From Gloeophyllum trabeum ATCC 11539 (lineage: Eukaryota > Basidiomycota > Agaricomycetes > Gloeophyllales > Gloeophyllaceae), in assembly GCF_000344685.1 (NCBI RefSeq), contig NW_006920411.1, positions 801,420 through 837,900 of the forward strand: a stretch of DNA of 36,481 nucleotides. Direction: 5' to 3'. A program made the position numbers and the translations under genes. The notes under the pieces are model-generated. The model ran no database searches. It was not told the DNA's origin and saw nothing but the letters and a program-made list of their open reading frames with translations. This document shows, piece after piece, positions 10,921-20,588 of the stretch. The first letter of the stretch is position 1, and each line of letters opens with the position of its first letter.

Positions 10921-11233
10921 CCTCAGCCGCCGGTGTTGGCGCAGCCACTTGACAGGATCTGCCTATGCTAGCCAGCGTCAACGTTCAGCGGGTAAAGAGG
11001 GCTGTGTGGCATGGGCGGCTCCGCCGATCACGAGAGTCCGCTCCTCCCGCGCAGTCCACGCCGAGAAATCGAGATTGTGGGAGAAAGCCTGAGGCCTGAA
11101 TTGCGAAGAAGACGCTGGATGGAACTTACCTGCAGACGTATAGGCGTGGATGGGCGAGCGGGCGGCAGGGCAGCGTACCTCTAGAGTCTGAAGCTATGCG
11201 GTTATAGTCAAGAGCATCGACACAAAGCAAAGG
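10921..11233 (+). repeat. Diverged repeat, copy B
   Basis: Shares CCGCCGGTG, TTGACAGGATCTGC, GCGGGTAAAGAGGGCTGTGT, GGCTCCGCCGATCAC, CGCGCAGTCC, AGACGTATAGG and AGCTATGCGG with the other copies, in the same order. It lacks the CGTACCAGGGATCG block and is the shortest copy. Confidence 0.65.
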
Positions 11234-11357
11234 GATGGTGCGTTTCGCGGATACATGCACGTTGGACTATGCCTGACTCTGCATGAGGACAGGGAGAACT
11301 GCAATTGTCGGGATCCCAGCGCTGCTAGGTACTGGTCCTCGCAAGTGGACCAGATTC

Positions 11358-11380
11358 CGCGATTCCGAGCGGGAATCGCG
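11358..11380. repeat. Perfect 9-bp hairpin between repeat copies
   Basis: CGCGATTCC (11358-11366) and GGAATCGCG (11372-11380) are separated by 5 bases. Being GC-rich, it would form a stable stem in RNA or DNA. It lies in the spacer between copies B and C. Confidence 0.7.
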
Positions 11381-11511
11381 ATTGCGGGGCTGACGCTTCA
11401 GCACCGCGGTGAGTCCCCGGGAGGTACAGCGGCGGTTGGAAACGAAGACCTGCGTTTGCGCACGGTTGTCCGTTCCACTTCCCAGAAGAGATGTACAGAC
11501 GGCAACCGTCA

Positions 11512-11850
11512 CCCTGTCCCGCCGGTAGTGCACTGCGCAGTCTCGCGGGACCGCCACACGACACGATCTGCTAGCTGGACCGCCTGTTAAGCATGGTACA
11601 GTAAAGGGGTAGAGAGGGCTGTGCGCGCGCGCACCCCGGCTCCGACCATCACGCGAATCCGACCATTCACGCTCCCTCGCGCAGTCCGAGTCCGAGTCCG
11701 CGCTGATGTTCCCTGAGAAGCGTATCAGGGATCGGACGATGGAGCTGGATATTGAGCTGGAGACGTATAGGTGGTGGAAATGCGAGTGGACGGCGGACCT
11801 CTGCAGGCCTAACGCTATGCAGACAGAGTCAATAGGAATGACAAGTCCCG
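11512..11850 (+). repeat. Diverged repeat, copy C
   Basis: Shares CCGCCGGTAGTG, GACACGATCTGC, GTAGAGAGGGCTGTG, GGCTCCGACCATCACG, CTCGCGCAGTCCG, GAGAAGCGTATCAGGGATCG, AGACGTATAGG and GCTATGCAGACA with copies A and B. Copy starts are about 530 and 590 bases apart, so this is a dispersed tandem arrangement rather than a tight satellite. Confidence 0.65.
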
Positions 11851-12212
11851 CGGCAGGCAAGGAGCGCTTGCTTGCGTGACAGTGTCCGAGATGGTAATAG
11901 TCGACGGCGAGCGAATTCGGGTCTGCACGATACCCTGGCAGCTGTAACCCACGAGAGACCTCCATACTTGCAGTTACGGTCAATACATCGGGAGGCATAG
12001 CGTATCGGCACGTACCCTACAGAGTAAGAATGCTGTCTTGCAACGCTCGGAGCCTGTGAAGAGGACAACTTTTACCGTTAGTCAGTCAGGCGTATCCATA
12101 TACTAGTTTCACGCAAGATCGCTCCGTCGCCGTTGATGGCCAATATGCATCCAGTGAATTATAACCAAACCGAGGATACAAATCCCGTAAATCACCACAC
12201 GTCCCCTCCCTT

Positions 12213-13176
12213 TCACGCTCCCTCCCCACCCGCCTTATTCTTCTTCTTCTTCCGCCTGCGTTTCTTCTTCGCGTGATCACTTCCTTCGCCGCCGGGAGGG
12301 GGTCCGTCGAGGTTGAGCAGCGGGAGGCCGTTGGATCTTCGTTCGGAGGTGGGGCTGGGTGAGTCGAGTTTCGTTTCTAGCGGGATGGGTGTAGGAGGGG
12401 TCAGTGCTGGCGAAATGAAGGACAGAAGGGGAGGGGCACCTGAGGTGGAGATTTTCTGTTTTCCGTTGGGAGATATTGTGGGGGGTGTTCCTTGAGGGTA
12501 GGACGCTCCCGAGGGAGCCCCAGCAGGCGAGTTCTTGACCGCGCTCGCTCGCTCGTTCTTCGCGCTAGCGGAGGGCTCGCCGTTCTTGGCGACAGAAACG
12601 GTAGGCGCACTGCTTCCCTTCGCTCTGTCCGAAGGCGCGTCCAAAGCCTTAGGATTTTGATTCACAGCCGGGCTACTCTGGCTCTGCCCCTGCGCGCCCT
12701 GCTTCTTGTTTTTCTTCTTCCCCGCCGCGAAGGGATCCACCTTGACCTTTTTCCTGATCGCCCCCGCGCGACTGTCCTCCTCATCGTCATCGTCCGCCTG
12801 CCTCTTCGCCCCGCCAGCCTCGCCCTCCTCGCGCTCGCGCTTCTTCCCCTTCCCGTTGCCCAGCAGCTGCCCCTTCAGCCTCATCCCGTCCCTGCCGCTC
12901 ACACCATTCGCCTCGGGCAAGGGCGCCCCAACACCGAGTCTATCCCACCATCAGCCTGCCTGCCAGAAGAGAAGATAAGCGGGGGCGACGCTACCTGTGG
13001 GGACGACGTACGTATTCCTGGAGGTCGGCTTCGGTGAGTGCTGCCGCGGCGGCGGGGGAGGCGAGGTTGGGCTTTATCCAGGAGGAGACGAGGTCGTCGG
13101 CGAGGGAGGAGGAGATGTCGATCTGGGCTTGGAGGGCGTCGGTGTCGATGTCGGCGTCGGCGTCGGCGTCGTCCAT
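12213..13176 (-). CDS. Basic, disordered nuclear-type protein (DUF3245-like)
   Basis: Two exons (minus), 13176-12995 and 12939-12213, join as EYVRRPHR-LGVGAPLP and give 302 residues. The N-terminus is acidic (DDADADADIDTD), then a helical segment with SLADDLVSSWIKP. The RP(H)RLGVGA-like motif at the exon junction recalls fungal DUF3245 proteins; that assignment is from memory and tentative. The rest is low complexity, with clusters of Lys/Arg/Glu, Ser/Pro stretches and a C-terminal KKKRRRKKKKNK that looks like a nuclear or nucleolar localisation signal. A second basic patch (RKKVKVDPFAAGKKKNKK) is typical of ribosome-biogenesis proteins. Molecular function is unknown. It is transcribed divergently from the GH79 gene. 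Confidence 0.75.
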
Positions 13177-13497
13177 GGATTGGAGTCGCGTGCGATGGCG
13201 GCGATCCTTGGAGGCGTGGGAACATGTGCGTGTAGGGCATCCCAGCCCGATCTGAGATTCCTCCGGCCACTGCTGTCACTGAGCCTGATGCTGCAAGCTC
13301 AACTGCGACGAACGCGCTGGCATGCAAATTCGGGCAGACGATACCGCAGGCTATATAACGACACTCTGAGTGTGGTCGCCCGCTGACACGTCTTTCGTTG
13401 CTTGTTGTCCTCTGCTCACGACCGTTGCTCGCAGACTGAGACACGCCCGCTCCTCCCAGCCCGAGCCCCAGCCCGAGCCCGAGCCTGAGCCCCAGCC
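13177..13497. promoter_or_regulatory. Shared divergent promoter region
   Basis: A 321-base interval between the basic nuclear-type gene (minus) and the GH79 gene (plus). It contains a TATATAA at 13353-13359, about 140 bases before the GH79 ATG. A CCCGAG/CCCCAG hexamer repeat (13457-13497) ends directly at the GH79 start codon. The repeat is not in frame with the start codon, so it is most likely 5' leader. Confidence 0.5.
13353..13359 (+). promoter_or_regulatory. TATA-like element of the GH79 gene
   Basis: TATATAA about 140 bases upstream of the GH79 ATG, at a plausible distance for a fungal core promoter with a leader of about 100 bases. The only support is sequence and position. Confidence 0.4.
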
Positions 13498-15580
13498 ATG
13501 TTCGCCGTCCACTCGCTGCTCGCGCTGGCCTGTGCGCCCCTCGTGCTCGGCGCGACGCCGCTCACCATCCCGTCCTCGCCCTCCTCCAACACAACCGTCT
13601 ACCCCAACTTCCTCGGCATCTCCTTCGAGCTCTCCTTTGTCGGCAACTACTGTCCGCCCCCCTTCTCCCCGTCCTCCGCTCCCCACTAACCCCTCCCCCA
13701 GTCGGCAACTCATCCTCCGCCATCCCCGCCCCCTTCCTCGCCTACCTCGCCGCCCTCTCCTCCACCGCCCCCCTCCGCCTCCGCCTCGGCGGCAACTCGA
13801 TGGACGACAGCTCCTTCCTCCCCGCCCAGTCCTCGCCCCTCATCAACTTCACCAACCCCCAGGCGAACGCGAACGACCAGCCCGTGACGTTCGGCCCGCC
13901 GCTGTTCGCCCTGCTGAGCACGGTCGCCGGGAGCGTGCGCGGCGGCGCGCAGTACCTGCTCGGGCTGGGGCTCCGCGACCCGAATGATACCAACACCCCG
14001 CTCCTCGCGGGCGCGGCGCAGGCCGGGCTCGGCGAGTATTTGGACGCGTTCCTGCTCGGTAACGTGCGTCCCCTCCCCTCCCCTTCTCCCATAACGATCA
14101 TTAACGCCCGTGCGCGCGAGTGTAGGAACCGGACCTGTACTCGGCCCACAACCAGCGGCCGAACCTCGCAAACTATACCGTGAACGACTACATCGGGGTG
14201 AGCACCTCTCCCATTCGTGGGTCTTCTGGTAGGGAGCTCACGCTGGAACGGATACTGACACGAAAGAACGGCGGTAGGAATATTATGTGGCGACTGCGAA
14301 CCTGCAGAACACGTCCGCGGGCAATATCCTCTCGAACCATAACATCGCCGGCCCGACGATCTGCTGCAACTGGGTGCGTCATAGTCATTCCTTCCCCCAC
14401 ACCCTCAGATCCCGAGATTGAATGTTGAATGCAGGATCTCGAGGCGCTCCTCACCTCGGGGTGGCAGAGCGACTTTCAGGACGTGCTCAAGTACATTACG
14501 TGCGTAGTGACCGCCGGCGTGCGGTTGCGAGGCTGACGGTGACCGTTCGTAGACTGCAGCACTACCCGCAGAACAACTGCTTCGGGAGCTACCAGTACCA
14601 GCTCGACTACTACCTCAACCACACGAACGGTGCGCCTCTCCTCTCCCCCTTCCCCCTTCCCCCATCCTTCCCCTTCTGCTCTTCCTCGACTGATGATATC
14701 CGCGCCCAGTGCAAGAGCTGGCGCAGTGGCAGGCCGGCGGGCTCGCGGCGGCGACGCGCCCGGTGGTGATGAGCGAGTTCAACTCGGCGTCGTGCGGCGG
14801 GATCCCGGGCATCTCGGACACGTTCGGCGCGGCGCTGTGGACGGCGGACTACGCGCTGCAGATGGCCAGCGTCGGGTGCGTCTTGTTCCTCCCTTCCCTC
14901 GCCTCGTCTCCTCGACCACGCTGACAAAACCCCACGCACGCAGGTACTCCGCCGCGTACCTGCACACGCGCGAACCGGGCATCTCGTACAACCTCTTCGA
15001 AGCCGCGCCCGACGGGTGGACGACGCTGCCGCCGTACTACGCGCTCCTGCTGGTGTCCACGGCCCTGGGCGTCGCCAACGGGACGCGCGTGCAGGACCTC
15101 GCGCTGCGCGACGCGGCGCAGGCGGCGTACGCCGTGTACGACGCCGCCTCCGCCTCCGCCTCCGACGCGCTGCGCGCGCTCGTGCTGTTCAACTACCGCA
15201 ACGCGTCGGGGCAGGCCGCGGGCTTCGCGGTCCCGCAGGGCACGTTCGGGTCTGGCGCGCGGAACGTGACCGTGAAGACGCTGCGCGCGCCGAGCGCGAA
15301 CGAGGCGCACGACATCGCGTGGGGGAACGCGACGCTGCGGGGCGTGCGCGACGGGCGGCTCGTGCCGGCTGCGGGCGCGGGCGCGGGGGAGTACAGCGTG
15401 GACTGCGGTGGCGCCGGGGGGTGCACTGTGAGCGTGCCCGGGCCGGGCGCGGCGGTGGTGTTTGCGGCGCAGGGGGCGAGCGGGGGCGGGAATCGGAATG
15501 GCGCGGCGGCGCGGGGGTGGAGGGTAGGTGTGGGGAGTGTGCTGGTGGGCGTTGTGGGCGGTTTGGTGACGTTGCTTTAG
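13498..15580 (+). CDS. GH79 glycoside hydrolase (beta-glucuronidase-like), GPI-anchored
   Basis: Eight exons: 13498-13651, 13702-14063, 14126-14197, 14278-14373, 14435-14499, 14553-14629, 14710-14875, 14944-15580, giving 542 residues in phase. A signal peptide (about 1-18) is followed by a (beta/alpha)8-type catalytic region. The acid/base Glu is in GNEPDLY (Glu173) and the nucleophile is in VVMSEFNSASCGG (Glu298), the clan GH-A pair expected of family 79. A C-terminal beta domain follows. The last about 17 residues are hydrophobic after a Gly/Arg-rich spacer, fitting a GPI-anchor signal. The predicted role is hydrolysis of glucuronic-acid linkages in arabinogalactan or similar glycans at the cell surface. 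Many Asn-X-Ser/Thr sites are present. The region is very GC-rich and produces long meaningless ORFs on the other strand. Confidence 0.94.
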
Positions 15581-15784
15581 GTGTCGGGACTTCCTGGATT
15601 TATGGTAATATTTATCGCTGTAATAGCCTGTACATAGAGTAGAACAACACAAATGCTGGATAATCTTGGTTAGCGATGGAAGCAGTACCAGTGTGGCTGT
15701 GGCTGTGGCTGCCGATCGAGATCGACGATAAGCAGCGGCGTTGAACTTCAAATCCACTCGCGATGGCTGCTACAGGCGTCCAGG
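15581..15784. promoter_or_regulatory. Short intergenic region before the amidohydrolase
   Basis: Only 204 bases separate the GH79 stop from the next ATG on the same strand, so both the 3' UTR and a compact promoter must fit here. A (GTGGCT)n run of about three units lies near 15691-15710. No other element was seen. Confidence 0.45.
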
Positions 15785-17164
15785 ATGAGCGCCGCGACGA
15801 GGAAGCTGCTCGTCGACGTCCACACCCACGTCTACCTCCCGCGCTATGCGTCTCTGTTGCGCTCGCGCTCGGCGGCGCCGCGCATCCTGTCCAGGCCGAC
15901 CGCGGACGGGGCGGGCACGGAGGAGAGGCTCGTCATTCTGGACAATGAGCCCAGCGGCGGGCGGCCGGTCGGCCCCCAGGTATGCGTGCAGTTTCTCCAA
16001 GTGAAATCGAAGCTGAGTTGTCTGTAGTACTGGGACCGCGACGAAAAGATAAAGTTCATGGACAAGCACGGCATCGACGTCTCCATCGTCAGGTGCGCAT
16101 CCATCCGCTCTTTATTCTCCTTCGAAACAAAAACTTGTCTCCCCCCCCAGCACGGCCAACCCGTGGCTCGACTTCCTCCCCGCCGCCGAAGCGCCCTCCC
16201 TCGCCGAAGCCCTCAACGCCGACCTCGACGCCTACTGCGCCACCGCCCCCGCCCTCTCCCCCGCCCTGTCCCGCCTCTACGCCTTCGGCCTCCTCCCGCT
16301 CGTCCCCGCCGTCCCCGTCCCCGCGCTGCTCGCCGCCGTCGCGCACATCGCCTCCCTCCCGCGCCTGCGCGGCGTCATCATGGGCACGCGCGGGCGCGGC
16401 GCGGGGCTCGACGACCCCGCGCTCGAGCCCGTCTGGGCGGCGCTCGCAAGGGCGGGCCTGGTCGTGTTTCTGCACCCGCATTACGGCGTGCCGAGCAGCG
16501 AGTGGGGCGACCGGGAGAACGGGCACGTCCTCCCGCTCGCGCTCGGGTTTCCGTTCGAGACGACCATCGTGAGCCCCTCGCTGCCCCATCCTCCTGCCTT
16601 AACGCTGACGCCCCAGCCCAGGCAACGACCCGCCTCATCCTCGCAGGCGTGCTCGACCGGCACCCATCGCTGCGCCTCCTCCTCGCGCACGCGGGCGGCG
16701 CGCTCCCGCAGCTCTCCGCGCGCCTCGCGTCGTGCGTCGCGCACGACCCCGCCGTCGCGCAGCGCCTAGCGCACGACGCGCGGTGGTACCTCGGGCAGCT
16801 GTACTTTGACGCGGTCGCGTACGGGCGCGAGGAGCTCGCGTTCGTGGCCGAGTGTGTCGGGCGCGCGGATTCGTATGAGAAGGTGCGTATCTTCTGTCTT
16901 GTCTGTACTCGCTGTAAGATGGTCATGTTGATGTGAATGATGCAGGGCGCGGACCGCCGCACCCAGTCCGCGCAACGCACCCTCGGCTCTTCGCGCCTCC
17001 TCTTCGGCACGGACCACCCGTTTTTCCCCCCGCTCGCGGAGACGGACAAGTGGCAGAGCGTGACCGAGAACCTCGAGGCGATCGATGGCGTCGAGGGGTG
17101 GTCCGACGCGGAGCGCGAGGGCGTCAGAGGAGGTAATGCGGCAAGGCTATTTGGGTTGGTGTAG
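15785..17164 (+). CDS. ACMSD-like metal-dependent amidohydrolase/decarboxylase
   Basis: Five exons (15785-15979, 16028-16092, 16151-16568, 16622-16882, 16946-17164) encode 385 residues in phase. This is an amidohydrolase-2 TIM barrel of the 2-amino-3-carboxymuconate-6-semialdehyde decarboxylase (ACMSD) group. Metal ligands are visible: the HxH pair in DVHTHVY (His13, His15), His195 in FLHPHYG, His249 in LLAHAGG and Asp336 in FGTDHPF. The segment GFPFETTI-ATTRLILAGVLDRHPSLRLLLAHAGGA follows the ACMSD layout closely. ACMSD decarboxylates the intermediate that would otherwise cyclise to quinolinate. The tail-to-tail neighbour is quinolinate phosphoribosyltransferase, which supports a kynurenine-branch role. 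Related enzymes decarboxylate other aromatic acids, so the exact substrate is uncertain. No signal peptide; probably cytosolic. Confidence 0.88.
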
Positions 17165-17284
17165 GGAAAGGGAAAAGTTGGGATGTGGGTATTGGGTAGG
17201 GTGGTTTGTTTGGAATACAGGGCTCTTGGTTTCCGTACATCTTTATGAATAAGGATACACCCGGAATCATACACTTGTCCCTCC

Positions 17285-18428
17285 CTACTTGGGCTTCTGT
17301 ATCTTCAAACTGAAATCCACATGCCTTACCCCCTGATGCACCGCGCTCGTACTCAGAATATCCACCTCCGGCACCGCGCGCTCCCTCAGATTCCCCTCCG
17401 TAACGTCCCCGCTGCTCTCGAACTTCCACTGCCGCTTCCCCGCCCACTTTTCCCTCAGCTGGCGCGCGACGGAGACGAGGGTGGGCCCGGGCATGTTGTC
17501 GAGCATGACGATATCGGCGCCGGCGGCGATGGCTTCGTCGGCTTCGGCTTCGGACTGGACCTCCACTTCGAGGAGGAGGGAGAAGCCGCCGACGCGGCGC
17601 GCGGCCTGGATCGCCGCGGTTATCGAGCCTGGGGAGTGGACGTCAGCCCCTCGAACCGAATTCGGGTCGGAAAGAGGGCGGGCTTGACGGAGCAGAGGCG
17701 GACGCACCGTGCGACCAGATGTGGTTGTCCTTGAGCATGATCATGCTCGAGAGGTCGTGCCGGTGCGGGTCGATCCCGCCCACCAGCATCGCGTACTTCT
17801 CCACGAGCCGGAACCCTGCGATACGCGCGTTACGGTGCACACACGCAGTCAGACGCGAGTGCGAGACGCACCGGGCGTGGTCTTGCGCGTGCCCGCGATG
17901 ATGCCCTCGTACCCGTAGCTCCGCGCGAGGTCCAGGATGCGTTTCGACCTGCCGGGAACAAGTGTAAGCAACAGCGGAGTGCACAGAAGAACGAGACGCC
18001 CGACAAACGCACTTGGTCGCGATCCCGCTCGCCCGCGCGAGCATGTTCAGCGCAACGCGCTCCCCGAGCAAGATCTGCCTCGCCTTCCCCCGCACCGTCG
18101 CGACGTGCTTCACCGGCTCGAACACGTCCCCCTCCTTCATATGCCACTCCACCCTACCACCCACACACATCATCAGCGTCCCTCCCTCACACGCAAAGCA
18201 AAGCGACACCACTCACTCGCACCCAAGCTGGGTGAACACCTCCGTAAAGAACGGCACGCCCGCGAGGACCGCCGCCTCGCCGCCCTTGCCCAGGAGGTGC
18301 GCCTCGCGCTCCGCCTCGCCCACGACGTACCCGCCGTAGTCGAACGACGGCGTGTCCTCGGCCAGCCACCCAGTCACCTGCGGCTTCCAGCTCGGCGGGA
18401 GCAGGTGCGCGTAGTTGTTCTCCGCCAT
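17285..18428 (-). CDS. BNA6: Quinolinate phosphoribosyltransferase (nicotinate-nucleotide pyrophosphorylase)
   Basis: Converts quinolinate and PRPP to nicotinate mononucleotide, CO2 and pyrophosphate, the step that commits de novo NAD synthesis from tryptophan. Exons (minus): 18428-18217, 18153-18013, 17948-17872, 17815-17708, 17628-17285, giving 293 residues, the normal family length. Conserved elements include LGERVALNMLARASGIAT, AGTRKTTPGFR (about 136-146), VGGIDPHRHDLSSMIMLKDNH and the C-terminal barrel motifs EVEVQSEAEA, ADIVMLDNM and FESSGDVT. The start MAENNYAHLLPPSWK is well placed. It is convergent with the ACMSD-like gene, with 120 bases between stops. A TATAAT-like sequence lies about 75 bases upstream on the minus strand (about 18502-18512). 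Confidence 0.97.
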
Positions 18429-18847
18429 AGTGCCGGTGGTGGATGGGACTCAAGAGGAAGTCATGGTTTTCGAATTCCTGGGGCTGATAAGATGCGAGCA
18501 CGCGATTATAAATCGCTCATCCGGCTTACAGATGCATGCATACGACGGGAATTAGGATGCATATTTGCCTACCTAATCTAAGCCACGAAGCTAAAAACAC
18601 AAACAGTATGGTACGCTGTCCGAATATGAGCCTCGCGGCCGTTGGCAAATACACAGTACGTTCAATGTTCGATTGACACTTATAATACGATACGACCAGA
18701 GTCCGGAGAGACAGAAACGACAGTGATATGGAACGACAGGATGTGTGACCCACAGGAGAAAATGAGACCTAGGATAGGAAAAAGTCATGTCCACGCTGGT
18801 GTAAACCCTCTAGTCCTCTACGACGATTTTGACATGGGGGTAGGTGT
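18429..18847. other. Intergenic, quinolinate enzyme promoter side
   Basis: About 420 bases between two minus-strand genes. It should contain the quinolinate phosphoribosyltransferase promoter and the 3' UTR of the GPI-protein gene. No repeat or RNA gene was recognised. Confidence 0.4.
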
Positions 18848-19580
18848 TTAGGCCATGAAGGCACCGACCAGGGCGACGAGGCCCAGGAAGCCGGTCGTGA
18901 CGCCCGCGCCGGGGAGGGCAGCGCTGCTCGAGGTCGGGCTGGTGGTGGTGTCGGACGTGGTAGGGTTGAGTCCGCCAGCGCCAGTAGCGCCGCTGGTACC
19001 AGATGCACCATTGCTGATGGTCATCGTGCTGCCGCTGGAATGAGATTCACAGTAAGCTCAAGTGATCAGAGGAAAAAATAGTCACGACTACAAACCTGCG
19101 AGAAGAGGTGCCGCCGGTAGTGCCGGTAGCAGTGGACGTGCCCGACGAGCTGGTGGTGCTCTTCGTGATGTTGAACTCCGAGGACTGGGCGAGGATGCTG
19201 TTCAGGTCCTGCGCGTCCTTGACAAAGTTCAGCCTGAACGTGCCGCCAACGGGGAAGCCGTTGCTCGGGGGCGGGACGGTCGTCGAGCCGGTGGTGCCGT
19301 CAACAAGGGCGATGAGGACTTGGTTGTTGCTGGGCAAGACGTTGCGGTCCTGCGTTTGAAGCCCACGTCAGGACGCCCTCCTGTCATCCATTCCACCGCT
19401 TGCACGCACCTCGTTCGTCAGGACCAGGGTGAAGTTGCTCGGGTCCGTGTCGACGCGCTGCCAGCTGACGGTGTTGGGGCCGGCGGAAGTCCATCCCTCC
19501 TGGGCGTTAGGGGAGGTGACCTGGTACGCCAGAGCGGAGGCGACGAGAGACAGGAAGATGGCAGAGTAGGAGTGCATCAT
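18848..19580 (-). CDS. Kre9/KNH-like GPI-anchored cell-wall protein
   Basis: Exons (minus): 19580-19410, 19349-19096, 19034-18848, giving 203 residues in phase. A signal peptide (about 1-18, MMHSYSAIFLSLVASALA) leads into a beta-sandwich domain, YQVTSPNAQEGW...SWQRVDTDPSNFTLVLTN..., typical of the Ser-Thr-rich GPI-anchored / Kre9-KNH N-terminal family (PF10342 by recollection). A Ser/Thr/Gly-rich stalk, likely O-mannosylated, follows. The C-terminus ends in a hydrophobic segment (VTTGFLGLVALVGAFMA) preceded by small residues, a GPI-anchor signal. The role is likely structural or glucan-associated at the cell wall; no catalytic residues are apparent. Confidence 0.9.
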
Positions 19581-20588
19581 CGTAAGCTTCGAGTAGGAAA
19601 CGTCTGAGTTTTTCTGGGTGCTGGTTGAAGCAAAGGTAGAGCTGAAAAAGACTGCGAAGACGAAGCGACTCGAAGAGAGAAATAAAGAACGTTGAGGGGT
19701 CGAACGTGGTCGAGAGTCAAAATATGAAAGCCTCGAAGGCTCACTCAGGCCGACGCCGCTGGGCTGTACCACCGCCAAGCGTTCCCACGATTGTTGTGGC
19801 TCGCCGTCACGGACACACAGGCTTCAACTCGCCGAAGTCCGGGGAGCGGTATTTGGCACATTCACTGCATTTGCTGCACTTTATCTCACCTGTGGATAGG
19901 CGCCTGGATGACCAACATGTCACGAACTATCTACAGACTGAGATACCTTCGTTGTCTAGCCAGTAGATAGCTGCAAGAATGTTCCCATGTCTCAAAGTAT
20001 CCACACCTGAGATTACTGGCCAAGCTGTACCCGAAGATTCATAGGCGAGACGTTCTCGCCTTAAACATCTTGGTGGGGGATAGATTGGGTATCACGGGCT
20101 TGGGACCGTAAGCCACGTTGACTGTCTTGTGGTGCGTAGAATAGCCTACGGTTCACGAGGTGACGAGATTCGGACGATCAGATTGATTACATAATATCCG
20201 TATATGTGCATCCGATATCTAAATACAGTAACGACGCCACCGACATGATCATCCCCTCGATCTTGCTCTACCAGCTCGTACAACCACAGGGAATTGACAG
20301 AAGCTGTATCAGAGAGCTGTATCAGAGAGAGGGCAAGCAAGTAAGATTGGCTGAGCACAAAGTGGCACTGGTGAAACCACTCACTGCCTAGCAATACTAG
20401 TAGTATAGGTACTACACCCAATATCGACGCCACAACAGCCGAGATTTACGATGAGGGCTGCTGTCGTCGCAAAAACCAAAGGCTGAGGACACCTGTCAAT
20501 CCAGATCTTGAGCTACAGGTACGATGATCACTCACCAGAATTTTTTTACCGCTGCAGGCTGCTCAAATACTGCGACAGTGCGACCCTA
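19581..20588. other. Intergenic, boundary between gene block and mobile DNA
   Basis: About 1 kb without a recognisable gene. The left part is the promoter of the GPI-protein gene. A short tandem duplication of AGCTGTATCAGAG occurs near 20303-20330. A possible end of the downstream DNA transposon is near 20392, where AATACTAGTA recurs inverted at about 27185-27195. Confidence 0.4.

Larger units (their letters stand above)
10011..12212. other. 2.2-kb gene-poor region with three diverged repeats
   Basis: No convincing gene lies here. The longest open frame (243 codons, minus, 11267-11998) runs through one repeat copy and has no recognisable domain. The region is dominated by three diverged copies of one sequence in the same direction, listed separately. 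The right end should hold the 3' UTR of the next minus-strand gene. Confidence 0.5.

Noticed and set aside
11267..11998. 243-codon minus-strand ORF
   Set aside because: Runs through diverged repeat copy C and its spacer, low-complexity Ser/Arg content, no domain; other copies do not keep the frame.
14630..15580. 316-codon plus-strand ORF starting inside GH79
   Set aside because: Its C-terminal part is the real last GH79 exon, but the first part reads through introns and out of frame.
14849..15757. 302-codon minus-strand ORF opposite GH79
   Set aside because: Arg/His-rich translation typical of antisense frames in very GC-rich coding DNA; the plus strand has clear GH79 motifs.
16378..17274. 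298-codon minus-strand ORF opposite the amidohydrolase
   Set aside because: Same GC-driven antisense effect; it overlaps three supported exons of the amidohydrolase.
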